Positions 52,813-61,000 of a DNA stretch of 64,000 nt are shown here, in pieces. Below the pieces are notes generated by a model. It was not told the origin of the DNA. It did not search any database and saw only the letters and a list, made by a program, of their open reading frames with translations. Source of the stretch: Eubacterium sp. CAG:180 (GTDB taxonomy: Bacteria > Bacillota > Clostridia > Oscillospirales > Acutalibacteraceae); assembly GCA_000432435.1 (NCBI GenBank), contig HF993129.1:1-64000 (forward strand), read 5' to 3'. How positions within the stretch are numbered: the first letter of the stretch is position 1; each line of letters opens with the position of its first letter. The position numbers and the translations under genes were made by a program.

Positions 52813-52841
52813 TTGACCTTTTCTTTTTAATGGATTATAAT
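52813..52841 (+). promoter_or_regulatory. Strong sigma-A promoter of the intergenic RNA
   Basis: TTGACC (52813-52818) and a perfect TATAAT (52836-52841) are separated by 17 bp. No rightward reading frame lies downstream before the terminator, so it should drive a non-coding RNA starting near 52848. Confidence 0.8.
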
Positions 52842-52847
52842 AAACTT

Positions 52848-52980
52848 GCTACCTGAAAAACGGTAGTCCGCATTTTGCGCAAAAGACAGCATTTAGTTTT
52901 TGAGGGGCTGGACTGGTTGTTTTTTGCGCTCACTCAAAAGAGCACGGACAAAACATGAGTTTGTCCGTGCTCTTTTGCTT
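52848..52980 (+). ncRNA. Candidate structured small RNA of unknown family
   Basis: About 130 nt lie between a strong promoter and a strong terminator, with no reading frame. Visible pairings are a hairpin CTACC (52849-52853) with GGTAG (52862-52866); a longer stem GCGCAAAA (52877-52884) with TTTTGCGC (52922-52929), with an inner CAGC/GCTG (52887-52890 with 52907-52910); and a possible long-range pairing AGTCC (52865-52869) with GGACT (52910-52914). I do not recognise 6S, SRP, tmRNA, RNase P or a riboswitch. The pcrA-rodA gap (52769-53015) otherwise holds only a weak A/T hairpin after pcrA (52785-52799). Confidence 0.6.
52935..52980 (+). terminator. Terminator of the intergenic RNA
   Basis: A perfect 18-bp stem (52935-52952 with 52960-52977) closes a 7-nt loop. 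The T-rich end (TCTTTTGCTTTATTT) follows. It may also stop rodA transcripts from the other strand. Confidence 0.9.
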
Positions 52981-53015
52981 TATTTAGTTTTATTTGGTGC
53001 TGTATAAACAGCAGA

Positions 53016-54182
53016 CTATTTTTTTAATGAATCATATACTCTTATATTTACGGCACCCGTATCACAGTTGTGTCTGTAAATGCTCATAACTATACCTATA
53101 CCTAAATAGACACAAAGGTTGGAAGAACCGCCGGCACTGAAAAACGGAAGCGTTATACCGATGACGGGTAGCAGCATTAAACACATGCCTACGTTTATAA
53201 TCATTTGCCCGATTATCATTGCAGCCATTCCCGTACAAATCAGATTGGTGGATTGTTCGCTTGACTTTTTTCCGACATAAATAATTCTCACGGTTATTAA
53301 AACTATAAGAAGCAGTGCGGTTATACAGCCGATAAATCCCAATTCTTCACCGACAACGGAAAAAATCATATCATTTTGGCTCTCCGGGACAGCTCCTGCC
53401 TGTGTGTAAGCTCCCTTAAACAAGCCTTGCCCCGTAATACCGCCGGCGCCGATGGCGTTAAGACCGCGTTGCTGCTGATATATAATATCAGGATATAAAT
53501 CGGGATAAATAAGAGCTAAAAATCTGTCTTTTTGGAGTTGCTTTAAAACATAAGTCCAAATAAGAGGAGTTGCCGCTCCGACTAAAGCTATACCGCCGAG
53601 AAAATATCCCCAATGAACGCCTGCTACAAACATCATGACAATGGCAATAACCATAAATACGAGTGCAGAACCCATATCGCCGGTTGCCGCAACAAGAACT
53701 ATCGGTACGGCAGCGTGTGCACCGAGTTGAAGGATACTGAAAATGTTGTTGATTTTTTCTTTCACTTTATCCAAATGCACACCGAACGTTATAATAAATC
53801 CGATTTTTACAAGTTCTGACGGTTGAAAATTTATAGGTCCTATTGAAAGCCATGTTCTGGCGTCCGGTCTTGAAGACGGCCCTGTGCCCCATTTGAAGAG
53901 AACAAGCATTATGATAACACAGAAAACAGCTATAACCGGCCAAAACTTGGTATATACTTGGTAATCGAAATATGATAAGAACAACGCAGCAATGATTCCG
54001 AGGAAAATCGCAAGCAGCATTATTATAAATTCTCTCGAAAAATGAGCTCCGTCTTTAAGAGTGTATCGGGTGGCACTGTAAACCATTAACAATCCAAATG
54101 CGGAGGTAATCACACAAAGAGAAAACAACAAAATATCAGTTTCCTTCAAAAAGCTTTTTATTGTCGAAAAAACCTTTTTCAT
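53016..54182 (-). CDS. rodA: Rod shape-determining protein RodA (SEDS glycosyltransferase)
   Basis: SEDS proteins polymerise peptidoglycan glycan strands from lipid II together with a class B PBP. The 388-residue protein has about ten membrane helices. Family motifs are the N-terminal LLMVYSATRY, WLSIGPINFQPSELVKIG, GDMGSALVF, and the loop QQQRGLNAIGAGGITGQGLF followed by VPESQNDMIFSVVGEELGFIG (about residues 240-285), with C-terminal LPFFSAGGSS. The motif set fits RodA better than FtsW/SpoVE, but the call within SEDS is not certain. The start at 54182 follows GGAGGT; an in-frame ATG at 54239 lies over the promoter. Confidence 0.88.
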   Translation of the reverse strand: MKKVFSTIKSFLKETDILLFSLCVITSAFGLLMVYSATRYTLKDGAHFSREFIIMLLAIFLGIIAALFLSYFDYQVYTKFWPVIAVFCVIIMLVLFKWGTGPSSRPDARTWLSIGPINFQPSELVKIGFIITFGVHLDKVKEKINNIFSILQLGAHAAVPIVLVAATGDMGSALVFMVIAIVMMFVAGVHWGYFLGGIALVGAATPLIWTYVLKQLQKDRFLALIYPDLYPDIIYQQQRGLNAIGAGGITGQGLFKGAYTQAGAVPESQNDMIFSVVGEELGFIGCITALLLIVLITVRIIYVGKKSSEQSTNLICTGMAAMIIGQMIINVGMCLMLLPVIGITLPFFSAGGSSNLCVYLGIGIVMSIYRHNCDTGAVNIRVYDSLKK

Positions 54183-54210
54183 TTTTTTACCTCCGAATTT
54201 ATTATTTAAT

Positions 54211-54239
54211 ATTATATTATGGTGAGCTGATATTTTCAA
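54211..54239 (-). promoter_or_regulatory. Sigma-A promoter of rodA
   Basis: On the minus strand TTGAAA (54239-54234) and a perfect TATAAT (54216-54211) are separated by 17 bp. It diverges from the tsaE promoter. Confidence 0.75.
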
Positions 54240-54250
54240 GCAAAAAAGTA

Positions 54251-54279
54251 TTTACTGATAATAAATTTAATGCTAAAAT
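54251..54279 (+). promoter_or_regulatory. Sigma-A promoter of the tsaE-tsaB-rpiB operon
   Basis: TTTACT (54251-54256) and TAAAAT (54274-54279) are separated by 17 bp, with an upstream TGC giving an extended -10. The tsaE ATG follows at 54295. Confidence 0.65.
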
Positions 54280-54294
54280 AACTAAGGTGATTAA

Positions 54295-54735
54295 ATGATA
54301 GAGTTTTCAAGTAAATCCGCCAAGGAAACAATTGCCTTAGGCGAAAAACTGGCAAAAAAGCTTGACGGCGGAACGGTTGTGGCTTTTTACGGCGGTCTCG
54401 GAATGGGCAAGACAACTCTTATCAGCGGTATTGCAAAGGGTATGGGGCTCACTTGTAATGTTTCAAGCCCGACATTTGCAATTGTAAATGTTTACGGTGA
54501 GCATAATGAGCTTTGTCATTTTGATATGTACCGTGTTGAGAGCTGGGACGATCTTTATTCTACCGGCTTTTTTGACTATATAGATATGGGCTCGGTTTTG
54601 TGTGTTGAGTGGAGTGAAAATGTTGAAAACGCATTGCCTGAGAATACTGTGAGGGTATATATGGAAAAAGGCGGTTCCGATAATGATCGTATTATTAGAA
54701 TAGATGGTGTTAAAGATGAAAATTCTCTCTGTTGA
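54295..54735 (+). CDS. tsaE: tRNA threonylcarbamoyladenosine biosynthesis ATPase TsaE
   Basis: TsaE is the P-loop ATPase that resets the TsaBD complex during t6A37 synthesis. The 146-residue protein has Walker A GGLGMGKTTLISG (about 34-46), VSSPTFAIVNVY, the DMYR motif and CVEWSENVE. Length and motifs are normal. AAGGTG precedes the ATG. tsaB begins inside the tsaE 3' end, so expression is coupled. Confidence 0.96.
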   Translation: MIEFSSKSAKETIALGEKLAKKLDGGTVVAFYGGLGMGKTTLISGIAKGMGLTCNVSSPTFAIVNVYGEHNELCHFDMYRVESWDDLYSTGFFDYIDMGSVLCVEWSENVENALPENTVRVYMEKGGSDNDRIIRIDGVKDENSLC

Positions 54736-55414
54736 AAGCTCAGCTGCTTCTTGCAGTGTTGCGCTTTCGGATAATGGGGTACTTATAGGTGAAGAGTTCA
54801 CAAACGTAAAACTGACACACAGCGAAACCCTTATGCCGATGGTGAAAAATATACTTGATAATACTAAAACCGATATAGGCACAGTGAATGTATTTGCTGT
54901 TTCAAACGGACCGGGTTCATTTACGGGTGTCAGAATCGGCGTGGCTGCCATAAAGGGAATGGCCGATGGAGTCGGCAAGCCGTGCTGTGGTATTTCTACT
55001 CTTGAGACAATAGCGTATCCCTTTTTTGACCGAAACTGTGTTGTTTGTTCTCTTATGGACGCAAGATGTTCTCAGGTGTATACAGCTCTTTTTGAAAATG
55101 GGAAAAGGCTTACTCCCGACAGCGCGATGCTCATATCGGAATTGGCAGACAGCTTAAAAAGCATAGACAAGCCTATTTTATTTGCAGGCGACGGTGCCAC
55201 AGTAACCTATGAAAAGCTTTCGGATAGCTTTGACAATATCATATTGGCGGACGCACAAAACAGGTATCAGCGCGCATCAAGCGTTGCATTTCTTACTGAA
55301 AAATATATCAATTCAGGTAAATTACCGGTTAGCGCCAACGAGCTTTTACCGGTTTATTTAAGACTGCCTCAGGCAGAGCGAGAATTAAAAAAGAAAAAGG
55401 AGCTTAAGAAATGA
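54716..55414 (+). CDS. tsaB: tRNA threonylcarbamoyladenosine biosynthesis protein TsaB
   Basis: TsaB is the non-catalytic ASKHA-fold partner that dimerises with TsaD (encoded at 24454). The 232-residue protein has KILSVESSAASCSVAL, the HSETLMPM region, SNGPGSFTGVRIG (about 64-76) and a C-terminal YLRLPQAERELK segment. The usual neighbour rimI is not here but next to tsaD. The ATG at 54716 matches the conserved N terminus; an upstream ATG at 54704 is less likely. It overlaps tsaE by 20 bp and rpiB by 4 bp. Confidence 0.94.
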   Translation: MKILSVESSAASCSVALSDNGVLIGEEFTNVKLTHSETLMPMVKNILDNTKTDIGTVNVFAVSNGPGSFTGVRIGVAAIKGMADGVGKPCCGISTLETIAYPFFDRNCVVCSLMDARCSQVYTALFENGKRLTPDSAMLISELADSLKSIDKPILFAGDGATVTYEKLSDSFDNIILADAQNRYQRASSVAFLTEKYINSGKLPVSANELLPVYLRLPQAERELKKKKELKK

Positions 55415-55851
55415 CGGTTTATTTAGGAGCAGATCACGGCGGATTTGAATTGAAAGAGGCATTGAAAAAACATCTTGATGCAGAAGGCTATAAAGTAATA
55501 GACTGCGGAACTGATTCTACACAATCGGTGGATTATGCGCCAATTGCCGAAAAAACTTGCTTAAGTGTTTTATCGGATGAGGGCAGCCTCGGGATTCTGT
55601 GTTGCGGAACCGGTATAGGTATGTCTATGGCGGCAAATAAAGTCAAGGGTATACGCGCAGCTTGTTGTTCCGACTATTTTAGTGCTAAATATACAAGACT
55701 TCACAATAATGCTAATATTCTTTGCCTCGGCGGCAGGGTAGTCGGTGCCGGCCTTGCTGCAGAACTGGCTGATGTCTTTTTGAAAACCGAATTTGAGGGA
55801 TGCCGCCATCAAAGAAGAATAGACCAAATAACCGATATCGAAAACAAATAA
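55411..55851 (+). CDS. rpiB: Ribose 5-phosphate isomerase B
   Basis: RpiB interconverts ribose-5-phosphate and ribulose-5-phosphate. The 146-residue protein has the N-terminal LGADHGGFELKE, catalytic cysteine in CCGTGIGMSMAANKVKGIRAA, a RLHNNANILCLGGRVVG segment and a C-terminal FEGCRHQRRIDQI tail. It completes, with the split transketolase, the non-oxidative pentose pathway seen in the window. It overlaps tsaB by 4 bp, with an AAGGAG site inside tsaB. Confidence 0.95.
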   Translation: MTVYLGADHGGFELKEALKKHLDAEGYKVIDCGTDSTQSVDYAPIAEKTCLSVLSDEGSLGILCCGTGIGMSMAANKVKGIRAACCSDYFSAKYTRLHNNANILCLGGRVVGAGLAAELADVFLKTEFEGCRHQRRIDQITDIENK

Positions 55852-55858
55852 AAATATC

Positions 55859-55887
55859 TTGTCTTTTATTGACGGCTGTTATATAAT
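55859..55887 (+). promoter_or_regulatory. Sigma-A promoter of upp
   Basis: TTGTCT (55859-55864) and a perfect TATAAT (55882-55887) are separated by 17 bp, 33 bp before the upp start. A second TTGACG at 55869 is too close to the -10 to act as -35. Confidence 0.75.
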
Positions 55888-55919
55888 ATTTTAGAAATTT
55901 AAATTATTGGAGGCTAATT

Positions 55920-56549
55920 ATGGGTAAGGTTACTATTACCAACCATCCGCTTATTCAGCACAAACTGACGTTGCTCCGAGATAAAAATACCGGTTCTAAA
56001 GAATTCAGAGCACTTGTTTCAGAGATAGCAACGCTTATGTGCTACGAGGCTACTCGCGATCTTCCTCTTGAGGAAGTCGAAATCGAAACTCCTATTGCTA
56101 TTGCTAAAGCTAAAGTTATTTCGGGTAAAAAACTCGCATTCGTTCCGATACTCAGAGCCGGAACCGGAATGCTTGACGGCGTCTTGGCGCTTGTTCCCTC
56201 GGCAAAGGTTGGCCACATCGGCATGTATCGTGATCCGGTTACGGTAAAGCCCGTTCCGTATTATTGCAAGTTACCGTCTGATATTTCGGAGCGTGAAGTA
56301 ATCGTGCTTGATCCTATGCTTGCAACAGGCGGTTCCGCTATTGATGCAATAGATCAGATAAAGACTTTCCATCCGAAATCAATTAAATTTATGGGTATTA
56401 TCGCTGCTCCCGAGGGTCTTGAAGCTCTTACGACGGCTCATCCCGATGTTGATATTTTCTGCGCTGCTCTTGATGAGAGACTTAATGAGCACAGCTACAT
56501 TATTCCCGGTCTCGGTGATGCCGGTGACAGAATATTCGGCACAAAGTAA
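55920..56549 (+). CDS. upp: Uracil phosphoribosyltransferase
   Basis: Upp salvages uracil to UMP using PRPP. The 209-residue protein has the N-terminal [27 protein letters not shown], the PRPP-binding loop [12 protein letters not shown] (about 127-138), [13 protein letters not shown], and the uracil-binding C terminus [24 protein letters not shown] precedes the ATG. It is a single-gene unit just upstream of spoIIID. Its only downstream hairpin is the inverted repeat at 56580-56621. Confidence 0.97.
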   Translation: MGKVTITNHPLIQHKLTLLRDKNTGSKEFRALVSEIATLMCYEATRDLPLEEVEIETPIAIAKAKVISGKKLAFVPILRAGTGMLDGVLALVPSAKVGHIGMYRDPVTVKPVPYYCKLPSDISEREVIVLDPMLATGGSAIDAIDQIKTFHPKSIKFMGIIAAPEGLEALTTAHPDVDIFCAALDERLNEHSYIIPGLGDAGDRIFGTK

Positions 56550-56570
56550 TTTACGCCTAAAATAATTTAA

Positions 56571-56600
56571 GAATATTTGTCCCTCCTTTGTCATATCAAT
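56571..56600 (+). promoter_or_regulatory. Candidate sigma-E promoter and SpoIIID site before spoIIID
   Basis: GAATATT (56571-56577) fits the sigma-E -35 consensus kmATATT exactly. CATATCAA (56592-56599), 14 bp later, partly fits the -10 consensus CATACAnT. A SpoIIID-like core GGACAA lies on the minus strand at 56582-56577, in line with the known autoregulation of spoIIID. Confidence 0.45.
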
Positions 56601-56621
56601 TATTGATAGACTAAGGAGGGA
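56580..56621 (+). promoter_or_regulatory. Inverted repeat hiding the spoIIID ribosome binding site
   Basis: The arms 56580-56600 and 56602-56621 pair over about 19 positions with one mismatch and one bulge. The 3' arm includes AAGGAGGG (56613-56620), the spoIIID Shine-Dalgarno. In transcripts entering from upp it would fold and block the site, and with the following TTTGTTTT it could also act as the upp terminator. A sigma-E transcript starting near 56606 would lack the 5' arm. Confidence 0.65.
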
Positions 56622-56627
56622 TTTGTT

Positions 56628-56885
56628 TTGAACGATACTGTTGAAGAACGCGCTGTGATCTTGGGAGAATATATTGTTGAAAACAGAGCCACCGTAAGAG
56701 CGGCAGCTAAGGTGTTTTCGGTGAGCAAATCAACAGTACATATGGATGTTGCCGAGCGACTTAGGAGGATAAATCCGGGGCTATATACAGAAGTCAGAGA
56801 GGTCTTGGAGGTTAATAAAGCTGAACGACATATAAGAGGCGGCCAGGCAACAAAGCAAAAATACTTATCCGAGAAAAAACAATAA
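56628..56885 (+). CDS. spoIIID: Sporulation transcriptional regulator SpoIIID
   Basis: SpoIIID is a small DNA-binding protein that activates and represses mother-cell genes during sporulation, acting after sigma-E and before sigma-K. The 85-residue protein matches the family along its length: RAVILGEYIVENRATVRAAA, the recognition helix FSVSKSTVHMDVAERL, and the basic tail ERHIRGGQATKQKY. The start is TTG behind AAGGAGGG. Its presence indicates that the organism is a spore-former or descends from one. Confidence 0.95.
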   Translation: MNDTVEERAVILGEYIVENRATVRAAAKVFSVSKSTVHMDVAERLRRINPGLYTEVREVLEVNKAERHIRGGQATKQKYLSEKKQ

Positions 56886-56896
56886 AGCTAAAATTT

Positions 56897-56934
56897 TAAG
56901 CGGTTTTTATACCGCTTATATTTTTGTTTTTTTT
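56897..56934 (+). terminator. Rho-independent terminator after spoIIID
   Basis: An 8-bp stem (56897-56904 with 56911-56918) is followed by a long T-rich stretch (56919-56935). Confidence 0.82.
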
Positions 56935-56987
56935 TAACGTATAATATGTTATACTATCATAAAACCAATTAAAGGATGTGCATATCT

Positions 56988-57944
56988 TTGAGAAAGCTTG
57001 ATCTTGTGATTCCTTGCTTTAACGAGCAGGAGTCTTTACCTCTTTTTTTTGAAGCGGTAAAAGATGTCAAAGATAAAATGAACGATGTTTCGGTAAGGTT
57101 TATTTTTGTTAACGACGGCAGCCGCGATAATACACTCGGTTTACTGCGTGATTATGCGGAAAAATATGATTATGTAAAATATATTTCTTTTTCGCGCAAT
57201 TTTGGCAAAGAAGCCGCCATGCTTGCCGGTATGAAGATGTCGGACGCAGAATATGTCGGAATTTTGGACGCCGATTTGCAGCACTCACCGAATTTGATTC
57301 CGGATATGATGAATGTGCTTATTAACGAAGATTACGATATAGCTGCCGCAAGGCGCATAGACAGAAAAGGTGAGGCAAAGCTTAAAAGTGTTTTCTCAAA
57401 GCAGTTTTATAAACTTATCAATAAAATTTCGGACACGGGTATTGAGGACGGCGCGCAGGATTTCAGAATAATGAAGCGTAAGGTCGTCGATGCAATAATT
57501 TCTATGCCGGAATATAACAGATTTTCCAAAGGGATATTCAGTTGGGTAGGATTTAAGACGAAATGGTTTGAACATGAGAACAACAGCCGCGTGGCAGGTG
57601 AGACGAAATGGTCGTTTTGGAAATTGCTGCGATACGCGCTTGACGGTATTATAGGATTTTCGACTGCACCCTTAAAGATTTCGCTGTATATAGGGTCTGC
57701 ATTCAGCTTGATCGGAATAGTTTATGCGATTTATATTTTTATACGAACTTTAATCTATGGTTCTGACGTACCCGGGTATCCTTCATTGATATGTGCCGTG
57801 TTTGTTATAGGGGGCCTCATATTGCTGTCTCTCGGCGTAGCGGGCGAGTATATTTCTCGAATTTATCTTGAAGTGAAAAACCGCCCTATATATATTGTCG
57901 ATGAAACTAACATCATTCTGAAATTTAATGAAAAAAATAAGTAA
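56988..57944 (+). CDS. Family 2 glycosyltransferase with C-terminal membrane helices (GtrB/DPM-like)
   Basis: The 318-residue protein resembles polyprenyl-phosphate glycosyltransferases: N-terminal GT-A domain with LVIPCFNEQESL, NDGSRDNT, FSRNFGKEAAMLAGM, and the metal motif LDADLQH. Two C-terminal helices (about 232-257 and 268-292) follow. Such enzymes load a sugar onto undecaprenyl phosphate for wall or teichoic acid decoration. The TTG at 56988 is chosen because AAGGATGTG is spaced 7 nt before it; the ATG at 56976 lies within that site. An extended -10 (TGTTATACT at 56947-56955) may be its promoter. Confidence 0.88.
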   Translation: MRKLDLVIPCFNEQESLPLFFEAVKDVKDKMNDVSVRFIFVNDGSRDNTLGLLRDYAEKYDYVKYISFSRNFGKEAAMLAGMKMSDAEYVGILDADLQHSPNLIPDMMNVLINEDYDIAAARRIDRKGEAKLKSVFSKQFYKLINKISDTGIEDGAQDFRIMKRKVVDAIISMPEYNRFSKGIFSWVGFKTKWFEHENNSRVAGETKWSFWKLLRYALDGIIGFSTAPLKISLYIGSAFSLIGIVYAIYIFIRTLIYGSDVPGYPSLICAVFVIGGLILLSLGVAGEYISRIYLEVKNRPIYIVDETNIILKFNEKNK

Positions 57945-58028
57945 AAAGCCTTGTAAATATTGACTTTTTTAGATATAATCTAAATATTATGGCTTTAATA
58001 ATTGTGCTCTGAAAGGGGAAAAAATAAA

Positions 58029-61000
58029 GTGGCAGATGAAAAAAATATGTTCGTAGATATGGAACATGAAGTCATGGATTTTTGGGAAAAGGAAAAGTGC
58101 TTTGAAAAGCTCCGCGAAAAAAATCGTGGTCACAAAATGTTCCGATTCCTTGACGGTCCTATAACAGCTAATAACCCTATGGGTATTCACCACGCTTGGG
58201 GCAGAAGTATAAAAGATATTTTTATTCGCTATCATGCAATGCAAGGATGTGATTGCCGTTACCAAAACGGATTTGACTCACAGGGACTATGGGTTGAAGT
58301 TGAGGTTGAAAAAGCCCTTGGTTTTAAGACTAAAAAGGATATTGAAAACTACGGTATGGACAAGTTTACAAAAGCTTGTAAAGACCGTGTCAAGCATTTT
58401 TCGGGGATTATTACCGAACAGTCCAAACGACTCGGCCAATGGATGGATTGGGATCATTCCTACTATACTAACACCGATGAAAATATAGGCGGTATTTGGT
58501 ATTTTCTTAAAAAATGTGATGAGCACGGATGGATTCAGCGTGAGTATAAGCCTATGCCTTGGTGTCCTAGATGCGGAACATCGCTATCCGAGCACGAAAT
58601 GACAGGCTCATACAAAATGATGACGCACAATTCGGTATATTTTAAGCTCCCGATTAAAGAAATACCGTCCAAAATGCTTGTTTGGACAACAACTCCATGG
58701 ACGCTTTCTTCTAATGTTGCGCTTGCAGTCAATCCCGAAATTGATTATGTTGAAGTAAAGGTTAAAAGCGATGAAAAAACTCTGATTCTCGCTAAGAATG
58801 CAATAGGTCATCTCGGCGACGATAAAGTCGAAGTGCTTCGTGCGTTTAAGGGATCTGAGCTTGTAGGCTATCATTATGAAACATGCTTCCCGGATATTCC
58901 CGCCCAAAGCGGTATTGACCATAAAATCGTTGCTTGGGAGGATGTTGCCGCAGACGAAGGTACCGGCATAGTGCATATAGCTCCAGGTTGCGGCGTCGAA
59001 GACTTTGAGCTTGGTGAAAAACTCGGTCTCGCAAAAGTAATGCCCATTGATGATATGGGTATATATCTTGACGGATTCGGCTGGATGACCGGAAAAGACA
59101 GCCATACCGTTGCAGATGAGGTGTTTGAGCACCTTAAAGCTGATGATAAGCTCTATAAGGTTGAACCGCATGAGCATAGCTATCCCGTATGCTGGAGATG
59201 TAAATCGGAGGTTGTGTTCAGACTTGTACCGGCTTGGTACATCAGAACAGATGAATTACGTCCGAAGCTTATTGAAGCTGCCAATACCGTTAAATGGGAG
59301 CCTGCATCAAACGGCAAACGTATGAACGATTGGTTAAATAATATGGGAGACTGGAACATATCCCGTAAGCGTTATTACGGTATGCCGCTTCCGTTTTATC
59401 CTTGCGATTGCGGTCATGTAACCGTTGTAGGTTCTAAGGAAGAGCTTCGTTCTCTTGCGGTTGACCCTAAACTTGTTGATGAACTGCCCGAGCTTCACAG
59501 ACCTTGGGTGGATAAGATTAAAATTAAATGCCCGCATTGCGGCAAAGAGGTTTCGCGTATATCTGAAATCGGTGATGTTTGGCTTGATGCCGGCATTGTT
59601 CCTTACTCAACATTCGGATATTTCCGTGATAAGGAAGAATGGAAAAAGAACTTCCCTGCAGAGTGGGTTACCGAAATGCACGAGCAGGTTAGACTTTGGT
59701 TTTATTCACAGCTCTTTATGAGTGTTGTGCTTGAGGGTAAAGCTCCTTATGAGAGAGTTCTCACTAATAGTGCCGTAATAGCCGAAGACGGCAGAAAGTT
59801 CTCGAAAACCGGATTTATGATTAAATTCGATGAGGCGGCCGAAAAAATAGGTGCTGACACAGTCCGCTATTTATATGCAGGTGCTCCTGTGTCAAACGAT
59901 GTTCGTTTTGGTTATAATCTCGGCGATGAGGCGAGAAGAAAGCTCCTTTCATATTGGAATATTTTTACGTTTTTTGAGACATATGCAAAAATCGACAAGC
60001 CTAATTTTGAAAATTACACACCGGACAAGTCTGCGATGACTCCTACGGATATATGGCTTGTTGTTCGTACCAATGAATTCCTGAAAAAAGCTAAAGCGCT
60101 TTATGATGACTATAAAGTTTATATGCTTGTAAAAGAATTTGAGGTATTTGTTGACGATATATCAAATTGGTATATAAGGACAAATCGTCGTCGCTTCTGG
60201 AAAACCGGCGATGAAAAAGATAAGATGACTGCTTATTGGGTGCTTTATTATGCACTTAATACTGCAACTCTTGTTATGTCACCTGTTATTCCGTTTATGA
60301 CAGAGCATATTTGGCAGAACTTTACGAGAAAAGTTATGCCTTCGTCACCGATCTCCGTGCATCTCTGCGATTGGCCGAAGCCGATAGAGGGATTTGAGGA
60401 TGACGGAATTGTTGAAAAAACGGCTGTCTCAAGAGAGATAATAGCTACTGCAATGAGACTTCGCAATGAGCAGCAGCTCAAGGTTCGCCAGCCTCTTTCA
60501 ACACTTTATGTTTGTTGTGACAGTGAAACGGCAAATAAAATAGGTGTATTTGAAAAGATAATACTTGATGAGCTTAACATTAAGAATATTAAATATATTG
60601 ATGATGTTAATGTTCTTGAGGATAAATATCTGACCGTAAACTTTAAGGTAGCCGGTGCTGTTCTTAAGCAGAATGTTAACAAGATGAAGCAAACCCTTGA
60701 AACACTTTCAAAGGATGATATGACGAAGCTTGTTTCTGCAGTTGAACAGGGAGATGAAGTTTACGTTCCCGGTTGGGATGATAAATTTGCCGCTGATATA
60801 TTCAGTGTCCAGACAAAAACTAAAAAGGGTATTGTATCTGCCGAGCTTCAGAATGATAAGGGCGTTGTGGCGTTGGATACCGTGCTTACCGACGAACTCA
60901 TTAAAGAGGGCTTGGTACGTGATACGGTAAGACAGTGTCAGCTTATAAGAAAAGAAGCAGGGTATGAGGTAGAGCAGAGAGTTAAAATGGCAATTGAGTC

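Noticed and set aside
52848..52980. 6S RNA, SRP RNA, tmRNA or riboswitch identity for the intergenic RNA
   Set aside because: Its 5' and 3' ends do not pair as in 6S, there is no SRP GGAAG-type core, it is far too short for tmRNA or RNase P, and no gene follows on its strand.
52998..53013. Small hairpin TGCTGT-ATAA-ACAGCA near the rodA end
   Set aside because: The stem is only 6 bp and no T run follows on the rodA strand, so it was not called as a terminator.
58608..59177. Leftward open frame of about 190 codons within ileS
   Set aside because: Antisense shadow of the conserved editing domain region.
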